From: Allosphingosinicella sp042666435 | GTDB lineage: Bacteria; Pseudomonadota; Alphaproteobacteria; Sphingomonadales; Sphingomonadaceae | NCBI RefSeq assembly: GCF_042666435.1 | Contig: NZ_JBHTDC010000002.1 | Span: 62,001 to 126,000 of the forward strand | Direction: 5' to 3' | DNA length: 64,000 nt | Shown: piece after piece, positions 44,732 through 53,521 of the stretch | Numbering within the stretch: position 1 is the stretch's first letter | How the letters are laid out: every line of letters begins with the position of its first letter | The notes under the pieces: generated by a model | Told to the model about the DNA's origin: nothing | Databases searched by the model: none | What the model saw: only the letters and a program-made list of their open reading frames with translations | Program-made: the position numbers and the translations under genes

Positions 44732-45169
44732 CTAAGCCTTCTCGTAAAGGCTGAGACCGGCGGGCAATTTCCTGACCGTTTCTCCCTGCATCAGCGCGTC
44801 GATCGCGTCGAGCGCGGCCTTGAGGGTCTTCTCCGTATAGGGCTTGGCGAGGCAGCCGAGACCGAGGCCGCGCGCCTCGACCGGGCAATGGCCGCTGACG
44901 AACAGGACGGGGACGCCCCGCGCCGCCGCGGCCCGCGCGACGTCGAGCCCGTCGCCCTCCCCGTTCAATCTGATGTCGCTGAGCACCAGGTCGAGCGGCT
45001 CCATCTCGATCACCGCTTTCGCTTCGGCGAGGCTGTCGACCGTCGCGACGACCTCATAGCCGGCCTCGCTCAGCAGATGCTCGTTGTCGAACGCGACCAG
45101 CGGCTCGTCCTCGACGATGATGAGGCGCCGGATTGCCCTTTCGCGTCTCCCGAACAACATATAGTGCAT
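44732..45169 (-). CDS. Stand-alone response regulator receiver protein
   Basis: 145 residues containing one receiver domain: acidic pocket E20-D21-E22 in RLIIVEDEPLVAFD, phospho-acceptor D65 in DLVLSDIRLNGEGDGL, conserved Ser in VLFVSGHCP, and Lys in CLAKPYTEK. No output domain is present, so it probably acts by protein contact, like CheY or a phosphorelay intermediate. No kinase is adjacent. GGAAGGA precedes ATG 45169 closely; ATG 45160 is an alternative with better spacing. Confidence 0.9.
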   Translation of the reverse strand: MHYMLFGRRERAIRRLIIVEDEPLVAFDNEHLLSEAGYEVVATVDSLAEAKAVIEMEPLDLVLSDIRLNGEGDGLDVARAAAARGVPVLFVSGHCPVEARGLGLGCLAKPYTEKTLKAALDAIDALMQGETVRKLPAGLSLYEKA

Positions 45170-45299
45170 CTTCCTTCCAAAGCCGGTCGATCTGTTCTCG
45201 TAACGAGCGGCATGGCCTCGAATGTCCAGCAGCGTTTATCGCTTTGGCGTGTTTAGTTTTCCGGCCGTCTGAGCGCGGCCGCCCCATCCGGAGGAATTC

Positions 45300-46385
45300 G
45301 TGCCCAAGCCCCCCACGCCCCGCGGACCGCGTCGCCCCGGCGCACGGCCGGACGCGCGCAAGGCCGGCGGCGCCCGCAAGCCCGCCCGGCCGGTCGGAAA
45401 GCCCGACGGCGAGCACGGGCCGCGAAAGAAGGTCGAAACCTCCGGCGATCAGCGCCGGGCCGAGCGCGCGCCTTCCGCCCGTCCGCCGCGACCGGCCCGG
45501 CGGCAAGAGGAAGCACCGGACGGACAACGCCGCGCGTCGCCGCGGCGGCAGGAGCGGGCATCGCGTCCGCAACGCCCGCCCGGGCAGCCCGCCGCCCGTC
45601 CCGCGCCCCCGCGCCGAATGGCGGAACCGGTCGAACGCGACCAGCCCGAGCGCGCCTACGCCCCGGTCGAGCCGCAGCGCATCGCCAAATTGCTCGCCCG
45701 CGCCGGCATCGCCTCGCGCCGCGAGATCGAGCGGATGATCGAGCAGCGCCGGATCGCCATCGACGGCGTGGCCGTCGAGACGCCGGCGACGATCCTCACC
45801 TCGCTGAAGGGTCTCACCGTCGACGGCAGGCCGGTCAGGGCGCCCTCCGGAGCCCGGCTCTTCCTGTTCCACAAGCCGGCGGGCGTGCTCACCGCCGCGA
45901 CCGACCCCGCCGGCCGGCCGACCATCTACGACCGCTTGCCCAAAGGTTTGCCAAGGCTGATGCCGGTGGGGCGACTCGACCTCAACACCGAGGGGCTGCT
46001 GCTGCTCACCAACGACGGCGAATTCAAGCGCCAGCTCGAACTCCCCTCCTCGGGCGTCGAGCGCAGCTACCGCGCCCGCGTGTTCGGCGAGATCAGCCAG
46101 GAGCAATTGGAGGAGCTGATCCACGGCGTCGAGATCGACGGCATGCGCTACGGCCCGATCGACGCCAATCTGGAGCGCCGCACCGGCCGCAACGGCTGGG
46201 TCGAGATGAAGCTGACGGAGGGCAAGAACCGCGAGGTCCGCCGCGTGCTGGAGCATCTGGGCTTGCAGGTTTCCCGCCTGATCCGCACCGCCTACGGCCC
46301 GTTCGTGCTGGGTGACATGGCGGTGGGGGCGGTCATCGAGATCCACCCGTCCGATCTCGCCGCCTACCGCAAGACGCTGAAGTGA
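45300..46385 (+). CDS. RluB/RsuA-family pseudouridine synthase with long basic N-terminal extension
   Basis: 361 residues from GTG 45300 (GGAGG six bases upstream). Residues 1-110 are a disordered Arg/Pro/Ala-rich extension (RGPRRPGARPDARKAGGARK). An S4 RNA-binding domain (QRIAKLLARAGIASRREIER) and the catalytic domain follow, with the active Asp in PVGRLDLNTEGLLLLTNDGE and the ending LGLQVSRLIRTAYGPFVLGD. It modifies uridine in 23S rRNA (RluB-like) or a related site. rsmD, another rRNA-modifying enzyme, follows after 7 bp, so the two form an rRNA-modification operon. Confidence 0.93.
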   Translation: MPKPPTPRGPRRPGARPDARKAGGARKPARPVGKPDGEHGPRKKVETSGDQRRAERAPSARPPRPARRQEEAPDGQRRASPRRQERASRPQRPPGQPAARPAPPRRMAEPVERDQPERAYAPVEPQRIAKLLARAGIASRREIERMIEQRRIAIDGVAVETPATILTSLKGLTVDGRPVRAPSGARLFLFHKPAGVLTAATDPAGRPTIYDRLPKGLPRLMPVGRLDLNTEGLLLLTNDGEFKRQLELPSSGVERSYRARVFGEISQEQLEELIHGVEIDGMRYGPIDANLERRTGRNGWVEMKLTEGKNREVRRVLEHLGLQVSRLIRTAYGPFVLGDMAVGAVIEIHPSDLAAYRKTLK

Positions 46386-46392
46386 CACGCTG

Positions 46393-46938
46393 ATGAGAAT
46401 CATCGCGGGGGATTGGCGCGGGCGGCCTCTGGTCGCGCCCGAGGGCCGGGGAACGCGGCCGACCAGCGACCGGGCGCGTGAGGGCCTCTTCTCGATGCTC
46501 GCCAGCCGGGCCGGCAGCTTCGAGGGCCTGCGCGTCGCCGACCTGTTCGCCGGCTCCGGAGCGCTGGGGCTGGAAGCCCTGTCGCGCGGCGCCTCTTACT
46601 GCCTGTTCGTCGACAGCGACCGTGACGCGCTCGCCGCCATCCGGCGCAACGCCGACACGCTGGGCGCCGGCAGCCGCGCCGATGTCCGCGCCCAGTCGGT
46701 GGAGCATTCGCCGCCCCCGCCCGCGCCGTGCGACATGCTCTTCCTCGATCCGCCTTATGCCGCCGACCTCGCCGAAATGGCGCTGGCCCGAATCTGCAAT
46801 CCGGCCTGGGTCGCGCCCGGCGGATGGCTCAGCCTGGAGACGGACGGCGGACGCCCGCCTCCGCCCGTCGGCTTCGCGGTTGCGGCGGAGCGCCGTTTCG
46901 GCAAGGCCCACATCCTCCTATTTCGCCGCGAGAGTTGA
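46393..46938 (+). CDS. rsmD: 16S rRNA (guanine(966)-N(2))-methyltransferase
   Basis: 181 residues: N-terminal MRIIAGDWRGRPLVAPEGRG, TRPTSDRAREGLFSML, the SAM-binding VADLFAGSGALGLEALSRGA, and the catalytic DPPY in CDMLFLDPPYAADLAEMA. It methylates G966 of 16S rRNA during 30S assembly. It lies between the pseudouridine synthase gene and the beta-lactamase gene, both within a few bases, so all three may share a transcript. Confidence 0.95.
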   Translation: MRIIAGDWRGRPLVAPEGRGTRPTSDRAREGLFSMLASRAGSFEGLRVADLFAGSGALGLEALSRGASYCLFVDSDRDALAAIRRNADTLGAGSRADVRAQSVEHSPPPPAPCDMLFLDPPYAADLAEMALARICNPAWVAPGGWLSLETDGGRPPPPVGFAVAAERRFGKAHILLFRRES

Positions 46939-46941
46939 ACC

Positions 46942-47952
46942 ATGTTCGGACGCGTCCTGACCTTCATGCTGCCGGTGGCGCTGGCGGCCTGCTCCCCGGA
47001 ATCGCCGCCTTCGCCACCGCCCGCCGATACCGTCGCGTCCGGGCTGGAAGCCTTGGCGGCGAAGGCCGAGCCCGGCACATTGGGCGTCGCCATCCTAGAT
47101 CTTTCGACCAGCCGGATGCGCGGGATCAACGCCGACCAGCCGATGCCAATGCAGAGCGTCTTCAAGCTGCCGCTCGCCATCGCGGTGATGGACGCCGCCG
47201 ATAAAGGACGGCTGTCGCTGGGCCACGAAGTGACGCTCACCAGGGACCAGCTTTCCGTCGCCCATAGCCCGATCGCCGAGGCGTTTCCGGGACGCACCGA
47301 CTATACGATCGAGGAACTGATCCGCGCCGCCGTCGCCCAGAGCGACAACAGCGCCGCCGACATCCTCCTCAAGCGCATCGGCGGCCCGGAAGCGCTCACC
47401 CGCTTCTTCCAGGAGCGCGGGATCGAGAGCTTCCGCGTCGACCGCTACGAATATGAGCTCCAGCCGCAATCGGTCGGCCTTCCCGAATTCACCGGCCAAT
47501 GGATCGGCTCCGATGCCATCACCGAGGCCAAGGAGCAGCTTCCGCTCGACCGGCAGCGGGCGGCCTTGCGCATCTATCTAGCCGATCCGCGCGACCGGGT
47601 GAGCCCGGCCGACATGGTCAATATCCTCGTCATGCTGGCCAACGGACAGCTCCTCTCGCCTGAGTCCACGACCAAGCTGATGGACATATTGGAGAGCACC
47701 AGCACCGGCACCGACCGCCTCAAGGCCGGCGTGCCCGAGGGCGCCACCGTCTATCACAAGACCGGCACCGGCGCCTCCGTCGACGGCGTCGCGAGCGCGG
47801 TCAACGATGTCGGCATAATCGAACTCCCGGACGGCCGCCGCCTCGCCGTCGCCGCCTTCCTCGCCGGCTCCGACCTCTCCTCGGAGGATCGAGCCGCCAT
47901 CATCGCGGAGGTCGCGCGGATCGCGAGCTCGAAGGTTGCGGGAGAAGAATAA
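46942..47952 (+). CDS. Class A beta-lactamase, predicted lipoprotein
   Basis: 336 residues. A lipobox (L14-A-A-C17) predicts lipid attachment, followed by a Pro/Ser linker. The catalytic domain has S72-VF-K75 (MQSVFKLPLAIAVMDAA), S134-D-N136 (VAQSDNSAADILLKRIGG), an omega-loop general base E170 in DRYEYELQP, and K273-T-G in YHKTGTGASVDGVA. All four serine beta-lactamase motifs are intact. The omega-loop residue normally Asn (Ambler 170) is Gln here. The overall pattern resembles the A2 (PER/CfxA-like) branch. It starts 3 bp after the rsmD stop, so it looks chromosomal and resident rather than on a mobile element. Confidence 0.92.
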   Translation: MFGRVLTFMLPVALAACSPESPPSPPPADTVASGLEALAAKAEPGTLGVAILDLSTSRMRGINADQPMPMQSVFKLPLAIAVMDAADKGRLSLGHEVTLTRDQLSVAHSPIAEAFPGRTDYTIEELIRAAVAQSDNSAADILLKRIGGPEALTRFFQERGIESFRVDRYEYELQPQSVGLPEFTGQWIGSDAITEAKEQLPLDRQRAALRIYLADPRDRVSPADMVNILVMLANGQLLSPESTTKLMDILESTSTGTDRLKAGVPEGATVYHKTGTGASVDGVASAVNDVGIIELPDGRRLAVAAFLAGSDLSSEDRAAIIAEVARIASSKVAGEE

Positions 47953-47965
47953 GGCTCCCTAAACT

Positions 47966-48042
47966 CGTTCGCCCCGAGCGTAGTCGAGGGGCGCAGCTCG
48001 GCCTCTGTGCCAGCGCCCCTCGACTTCGCTCGGGACGAACGG
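47966..48042. repeat. Intergenic palindrome pair, family E
   Basis: The left unit (47966-47994) contains GTTCGCCCCGAGCGTAGTCG then AGGGGCGC; the right unit (48013-48041) is the inverted copy, GCGCCCCTCGACTTCGCTCG then GGACGAACG. It lies between the beta-lactamase gene and the helicase gene, both reading rightward. Confidence 0.9.
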
Positions 48043-48110
48043 AGAAAACGGAGGGATAACGCCCGTGTTCAAGGTTGCCGGACGCGCCCCCGTTCCCTAA
48101 CTGTTCACCG

Positions 48111-50384
48111 GTGAGTCATTCCGCCCCCACCACCGCCGAACTGCCCTATATCAAGGGCCTGAACGATCCCCAGCGCGAGGCCGTGCTGACGACCGAAGGC
48201 CCGGTGCTCGTCCTCGCCGGCGCGGGCACCGGCAAGACGGCGGCGCTCACAGCCCGCCTCGCCCACCTCATCGCCACCCGCCGCGCCTGGCCGTCGGAGA
48301 TCCTCGCCGTCACCTTCACCAACAAGGCCGCCCGCGAGATGAAGGAGCGGGTCGGCCGCATCATCGGCGACGCGGTCGAAGGAATGCCGTGGCTCGGCAC
48401 CTTCCACGCCATCGGCGCCAAGATGCTGCGCCGCCACGCCGAGCTGGTCGGCTTGCAGAGCAACTTCACCATCCTCGACACCGACGACCAGCTTCGTCTG
48501 CTGAAGCAGCTCATTTCCGCCGCCGACATAGACGAGAAACGCTGGCCGGCGCGGCAGCTCGGCGGCCTCATCGACCGCTGGAAGAATCGCGGATGGACGC
48601 CCGCCCAAGTCGACGCGGGCGAGAGCGAAGCTTATGCCGACGGCAAGGGCGCGGCGCTCTACGCCGCCTATCAGGAGCGCCTGAAAGCCCTCAACGCCTG
48701 CGATTTCGGCGACCTGCTGCTCCACATGCTGGTGATCCTGCGCACCTATCGCGACGTGCTGGAGCACTACCAGAGACGCTTCAAATATATCTTGGTCGAC
48801 GAATATCAGGACACCAACCAGTCCCAATATCTCTGGCTCCGCCTCCTCGCCCAAAGCCACAAGAACATCTGCTGCGTCGGCGACGACGATCAGTCCATTT
48901 ACTCGTGGCGCGGAGCCGAGGTCGCCAACATCCTGCGGTTCGAGCAGGATTTTCCGGGCGCCAAGATCGTCCGTCTGGAGCAGAATTACCGGTCGACGCC
49001 CCACATCTTGGGCGCCGCCTCCGGCCTCATCGCCCATAATGGCGGCCGCCTCGGCAAGACGCTCTGGACCGAGCATGACGCGGGAGAGAAGGTCCAAGTG
49101 ATCGGCGTCTGGGACGGCCCCGAAGAAGCGCGCCGCGTCGGCGAGGAGATCGAGGGCATCCAGCGCAAGGGTGGCCATCTCGACGATAGCGCGATCCTCG
49201 TCCGCGCCCAGTTCCAGACCCGCGAGCTGGAGGACCGCTTCATCGCGATCGGTCTTCCCTATCGCATCGTCGGCGGCTTTCGCTTCTACGAGCGCGCCGA
49301 GATCCGCGACGCCCTCGCTTATCTCCGCGTCATCGCCCAGCCGGCCGACGACCTCGCCTTTGAACGGATCGTCAACACGCCCAAGCGCGGCCTCGGCGAC
49401 AAGGCGGTCGCGAAAATTCATTTATTCGCCCGGGCGTCCGGGACACCCCTCTTGTCCGCCGCCGCGCAGATGCTCGACACCGACGAGCTCACCCCGCAGG
49501 CGCGCCGCTCGCTTGGCAATCTGGTCGGCGACTTCGCCCGCTGGCGCGCCCGCCTCGACGAATTGCCGCATCCGGAGCTGGCCCGCTTGGTTCTGGACGA
49601 ATCCGGCTACACCGCGATGCTTCAGGCCGACCGCAGCGCGGAAAGCGCCGGCCGCCTCGAAAACCTGACCGAGCTCACCCGCGCGATGGAGGAATATGAG
49701 ACCCTCGGCGCCTTCCTCGAGCATGTCAGCCTCGTCATGGAGAATGACGCCGCCCGCGACGAGGAGAGAGTCACGATCATGACCATCCACGCCGCCAAGG
49801 GCCTGGAATTCGGCACAATCTTCCTGGTCGGCTGGGAGGAAGGCGTCTTCCCTTCGCAGCGCTCGCTCGATGAAGGCGGCAATGCCAGCCTGGAGGAGGA
49901 ACGCCGCCTGGCCTATGTCGCGATCACGCGGGCGCGGCACAAATGCTTCATCATCCACGCCGCCAACCGCCGCATCTACGGCCAGTGGACAAGCTCCATC
50001 CCGAGCCGCTTCGTCGGCGAATTGCCGGCGGAGCATGTCGAGCACGAAACCACCATGACCGGCGGCGAAAGCCTCTGGCGCGCCAATTGGTCCGAACGCG
50101 CCGACCCCTTCGCCGACGTCCAGCGCGGCACCGGCCGAGGCCCCGGCTGGCAGCGCGCGGTGGGAGGCGGCTTCGAACGCACCCCGCCCCGCGTGCTGGA
50201 GGCCCGAGCCAGCGCCGTCAGCCTTGGCAACCCGGGCCGCGCCGACATCGCGCTGGGCCAACGCGTCTTCCACTCGAAATTCGGCTACGGCACCGTGGCG
50301 GAGATCGAAGGCAACAAGCTGGAGATCGACTTCGAGCAGGCGGGGCGCAAGCGGGTGCTGGATAGTTTTGTGAGCTTGGGGTGA
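48111..50384 (+). CDS. UvrD/PcrA-type ATP-dependent DNA helicase
   Basis: 757 residues from GTG 48111 (an in-frame TTG at 48075 is less likely). Superfamily 1A motifs in order: LNDPQREAVLTTEGPVLVLA, Walker A AGAGTGKTAA, LAVTFTNKAAREMKERVG, Walker B DEYQDTNQSQYLW, VGDDDQSIYSWRGAEV, LEQNYRSTPHIL, TIHAAKGLEFGTIF, AYVAITRARHKC. A C-terminal Tudor-like segment (GQRVFHSKFGYGTVAEIEGN) contacts RNA polymerase in UvrD/PcrA. It works in nucleotide excision and mismatch repair and in removing stalled polymerase. Confidence 0.95.
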   Translation: MSHSAPTTAELPYIKGLNDPQREAVLTTEGPVLVLAGAGTGKTAALTARLAHLIATRRAWPSEILAVTFTNKAAREMKERVGRIIGDAVEGMPWLGTFHAIGAKMLRRHAELVGLQSNFTILDTDDQLRLLKQLISAADIDEKRWPARQLGGLIDRWKNRGWTPAQVDAGESEAYADGKGAALYAAYQERLKALNACDFGDLLLHMLVILRTYRDVLEHYQRRFKYILVDEYQDTNQSQYLWLRLLAQSHKNICCVGDDDQSIYSWRGAEVANILRFEQDFPGAKIVRLEQNYRSTPHILGAASGLIAHNGGRLGKTLWTEHDAGEKVQVIGVWDGPEEARRVGEEIEGIQRKGGHLDDSAILVRAQFQTRELEDRFIAIGLPYRIVGGFRFYERAEIRDALAYLRVIAQPADDLAFERIVNTPKRGLGDKAVAKIHLFARASGTPLLSAAAQMLDTDELTPQARRSLGNLVGDFARWRARLDELPHPELARLVLDESGYTAMLQADRSAESAGRLENLTELTRAMEEYETLGAFLEHVSLVMENDAARDEERVTIMTIHAAKGLEFGTIFLVGWEEGVFPSQRSLDEGGNASLEEERRLAYVAITRARHKCFIIHAANRRIYGQWTSSIPSRFVGELPAEHVEHETTMTGGESLWRANWSERADPFADVQRGTGRGPGWQRAVGGGFERTPPRVLEARASAVSLGNPGRADIALGQRVFHSKFGYGTVAEIEGNKLEIDFEQAGRKRVLDSFVSLG

Positions 50385-50427
50385 GCCCCGTCCCAGGTTC
50401 TGGTTCGCAGCGCTCTTCTGACATTGA

Positions 50428-50625
50428 TCAAGCGTCGGTATTCACCTCATCCCAAGGCGATGCTTGGTAGCCCGACACCCAATTGATGGCATGATGTCGC
50501 TCTTGGATGATCTCCATATTCACCCTTTTGCGGGGCTGACGATCATTGATTCTGGCGTCTCGAGCTTCCCAGTGAAGATCTAGTATGCGCTCCGCTATGT
50601 CGGTTAGCTCCTCACGGCTGCTGAC
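50428..50625 (-). pseudogene. 3' fragment of a DUF4272-family gene
   Basis: Reading the minus strand from 50625 to the TGA at 50428-50430 gives about 65 residues: SREELTDIAERILDLHWEAR, DARINDRQPRKRVNMEIIQE, RHHAINWVSGYQASPWDEVN. This matches the C-terminal end of DUF4272 proteins, which normally have well over 100 more residues upstream. No ATG, GTG or TTG lies in frame before the internal GTG/ATG pair, and an in-frame stop occurs about 65 bp further upstream. The gene is therefore truncated. The remaining 190 bp up to katG hold no gene that I can support; they contain the katG ribosome-binding site (AAGGAG). Confidence 0.75.
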
Positions 50626-50813
50626 GGGGCGTGGCCGGACGGTCGCGCGGATGGCGCCGGGCGCTCGTGAATCTTCTCCGGACGAGAGGCGCTCTCACCC
50701 CTCTGGTCGCGCGGGTAATCGATTTTGCGGCTCTTGCTGACGAAATTTAGTCGTTTCCTTCGCCGCGAGACCGGGCCTAACCTCCGCCCATAAAATAAGG
50801 AGAGGCCCGAGAC

Positions 50814-53054
50814 ATGGACGCAAAGACTGGCGGCGACCCGCTCAATTGCCCGATGAAGGAACCGGCCGCGCTTCGGTCCCTCCTGGGCCGCACCAATCGC
50901 GACTGGTGGCCGAACCAGCTGTCGCTGGACATTCTCCACCAGCAGGGCGTCGGCTCGCCCGATCCGATGGGCGCGGACTTCGACTATGCCGAGGAATTCC
51001 GGTCGCTCGATTATGACGCGGTCAAGCGCGACCTCACCGCTTTGATGACCGACAGCCAGCCCTGGTGGCCGGCCGATTACGGCCATTACGGCCCCTTCTT
51101 CATCCGCATGGCCTGGCACTCGGCCGGCACCTACCGCACCGGCGACGGCCGCGGCGGCTCGTCGTCGGGCGGGCAAAGGTTCGCGCCCTTGAACAGCTGG
51201 CCGGACAACGGCAACCTCGACAAGGCGCGCCGCTTGCTGTGGCCGATCAAGCAGAAATACGGCCGTAAATTGAGCTGGGCCGACCTCATGATCCTGGCCG
51301 GAAACGTCGCCGTAGAGTCGATGGGCGGCCCGACCTTCGGCTTCGGCGGCGGCCGGGTGGATGTCTGGGAGCCGCAGAAGGACATCTATTGGGGCACCGA
51401 GGAATTTTGGGTCGGCCACGAAAAGAACGAGACCCGCATCCAGCCCGAAAAGGAGATGGCGCTCGAGAACCCTCTCGCCGCGATCCAGATGGGGCTCATC
51501 TACGTCAATCCGGAAGGCCGGGGCGGCAATACCGATCCGCAACAATCGGCGGACGACATCCGCGAGACCTTCGCCCGCATGGCGATGAACGACGAGGAGA
51601 CCCTCGCGCTGACGGCGGGCGGCCACACGTTCGGCAAGTGCCACGGCGCGGGCGATGCCTCGCTGGTCGGCGCCGAGCCGGAAGGCGCGGACATCGCCCA
51701 GCAGGGCCTCGGCTGGCAGAGCGGTCACGAAAGCGGCGTGGGCGATCACACCATCACCAGCGGCCTCGAAGGCGCGTGGACGCCCACGCCCATCCAGTGG
51801 GACATGAGCTATTTCCACATGCTGCTCGATTACGAATATGAGTTGGTGGAGAGCCCGGCCGGCGCCAAGCAGTGGCAACCGGTGAACCAGAAACCGGAAG
51901 ACATGGCGCCCGGCGCGCACAGCCCGGACCGCCGCGTGCCGACCATGATGACCACCGCCGACATGGCGTTCAAGGTGGACCCGGAATATCGCAAGATCGC
52001 GGAGCGGTTCCGCGCCAATCCCGATCAGTTCGCCGACGCCTGGGCGCGGGCCTGGTTCAAGCTCACCCACCGCGACATGGGTCCGAAGGTGCGCTATCTC
52101 GGCCCCGAAGTCCCGGCCGAGGATCTGATTTGGCAGGACCCGGTCCCGCCGGGTCCGGCGCTCGGCGATGGTGACGTCGCGGCGCTCAAGGGGAAGATCG
52201 CGGCCTCTGGCCTCAGCGTCAGCCAGTTGGTCAAGACCGCTTGGGCGTCCGCTTCGACCTTCCGCGGTTCGGACAAGAGGGGCGGCGCCAATGGCGCGCG
52301 CATCCGCCTCGCCCCGCAGAAGGATTGGGACGTCAACGAGCCCGCCGAGCTCGCCCGCGTGCTCCAGGTCTATGAGGGCATCCGGTCCGATTTCGGCGGC
52401 AGGGTCAGCCTCGCCGACCTGATCGTGCTCGGCGGCTGCGTCGGCATCGAGAAAGCGGTGAAGTATGCAGGCCATGATGTGACCGTGCCGTTCGCGCCGG
52501 GCCGGGGCGACGCGACCGAGGAGCAGACCGACGCCGAAAGCTTCGAACCGCTTGAACCGGAGGCGGACGGCTTCCGCAACTATCTGTCCGTCGAATTCAG
52601 CGTTCCCACCGAGGAGATGCTGATCGACCGCGCGCAGCTGCTGCAACTGAGCGCGCCAGAAATGACTGTGCTGCTGGGCGGCCTCCGCGTCCTCGGCGCC
52701 AATCATGGCGGGTCGAAGCATGGCGTCTTGACCGACCGGCCGGGCCAGCTCACCAACGACTTCTTCCGCAACCTGCTCGACATGGGCACGGCTTGGAAAC
52801 AGGTGGACGAGAGCGGCGACGAGGTCTTCGCCGGCACCTGCCGCAGGACGGACGAGCCGAAATGGTCGGCGACGCGCACCGATCTCGTCTTCGGCTCGAA
52901 CTCGCAGTTGCGGGCTATCGCCGAGGTTTACGCGGCCGACGACGCGGGCAAGAAGTTCGTCGACGATTTCGTCGCGGCCTGGACCAAGGTGATGAATGCC
53001 GACCGTTTCGACCTCGGCGATCCCCGCTGCCACGCGCCGGAGGAGGCCGCATGA
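50814..53054 (+). CDS. katG: Catalase-peroxidase
   Basis: 746 residues with two peroxidase domains. In the active N-terminal one, distal R98, W101 and H102 are in FFIRMAWHSAGTYR and proximal H271 in TAGGHTFGKCHGAG. The crosslinking Tyr230 (GLIYVNPEG) and Met256 (ETFARMAMNDEE) complete the Trp-Tyr-Met adduct needed for catalase activity. The C-terminal domain is the inactive duplicate. It detoxifies hydrogen peroxide in the cytosol. AAGGAG lies 12 bases upstream of the ATG. No OxyR gene is adjacent. A small gene follows at 53113. Confidence 0.98.
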   Translation: MDAKTGGDPLNCPMKEPAALRSLLGRTNRDWWPNQLSLDILHQQGVGSPDPMGADFDYAEEFRSLDYDAVKRDLTALMTDSQPWWPADYGHYGPFFIRMAWHSAGTYRTGDGRGGSSSGGQRFAPLNSWPDNGNLDKARRLLWPIKQKYGRKLSWADLMILAGNVAVESMGGPTFGFGGGRVDVWEPQKDIYWGTEEFWVGHEKNETRIQPEKEMALENPLAAIQMGLIYVNPEGRGGNTDPQQSADDIRETFARMAMNDEETLALTAGGHTFGKCHGAGDASLVGAEPEGADIAQQGLGWQSGHESGVGDHTITSGLEGAWTPTPIQWDMSYFHMLLDYEYELVESPAGAKQWQPVNQKPEDMAPGAHSPDRRVPTMMTTADMAFKVDPEYRKIAERFRANPDQFADAWARAWFKLTHRDMGPKVRYLGPEVPAEDLIWQDPVPPGPALGDGDVAALKGKIAASGLSVSQLVKTAWASASTFRGSDKRGGANGARIRLAPQKDWDVNEPAELARVLQVYEGIRSDFGGRVSLADLIVLGGCVGIEKAVKYAGHDVTVPFAPGRGDATEEQTDAESFEPLEPEADGFRNYLSVEFSVPTEEMLIDRAQLLQLSAPEMTVLLGGLRVLGANHGGSKHGVLTDRPGQLTNDFFRNLLDMGTAWKQVDESGDEVFAGTCRRTDEPKWSATRTDLVFGSNSQLRAIAEVYAADDAGKKFVDDFVAAWTKVMNADRFDLGDPRCHAPEEAA

Positions 53055-53112
53055 TTTAGCCGGCCGCGGCCGATCCCGACCGCGGCACCGGCCCACGGGA
53101 GAAGGATGGCCG

Positions 53113-53400
53113 ATGCGCCGATGCGAAGTCGATCGCCTGGATCCGACCCGGACCTTCTGGGTGCCGGCGGTGGTCTCGCCCCATCGGGATTGGGCCGGCG
53201 CACCGGGCTGCCGCAAGGGAGCGCGGTTCATGGTCGACCGGGAGACGCTCCGCGCCAGCCGCGACGCGTTCGGCACGTTCGACAGCAAGCTAAGCTGCCT
53301 CGACTGGATCATGCGCCATCGCCCCGATCTCAACCGATCGCTCCCCGGAGCCACGATCCGCGCCGTTCCCCTGGATCGCTGGCTCCTGGGGCTGGATTGA
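53113..53400 (+). CDS. Small protein of unknown function downstream of katG
   Basis: 95 residues from ATG 53113 (GAAGGA nine bases upstream). The sequence has no signal peptide or membrane helix (DPTRTFWVPAVVSPHRDWAG, GCRKGARFMVDRETLRASRD, FGTFDSKLSCLDWIMRHRPD) and ends LDRWLLGLD. I do not recognise a family. It lies 58 bp after katG on the same strand and may share its transcript. Confidence 0.6.
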   Translation: MRRCEVDRLDPTRTFWVPAVVSPHRDWAGAPGCRKGARFMVDRETLRASRDAFGTFDSKLSCLDWIMRHRPDLNRSLPGATIRAVPLDRWLLGLD

Positions 53401-53521
53401 AGCCGACGTACGGGTCGCTTCGCCGCATCGCCATGCCATCCATTCGTCGCCGGCCCTCGCGTCCTTCGCTGTCCGCTCGCGCGGCTTGCCGCCCCCTCGC
53501 CCCGGAGCTAAGCGCCGCCTG

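Noticed and set aside
50604..53354. A 916-codon minus-strand open frame opposite katG
   Set aside because: The composition is that of an antisense GC-rich frame with no recognisable domain, while katG on the plus strand is complete with all catalytic residues.
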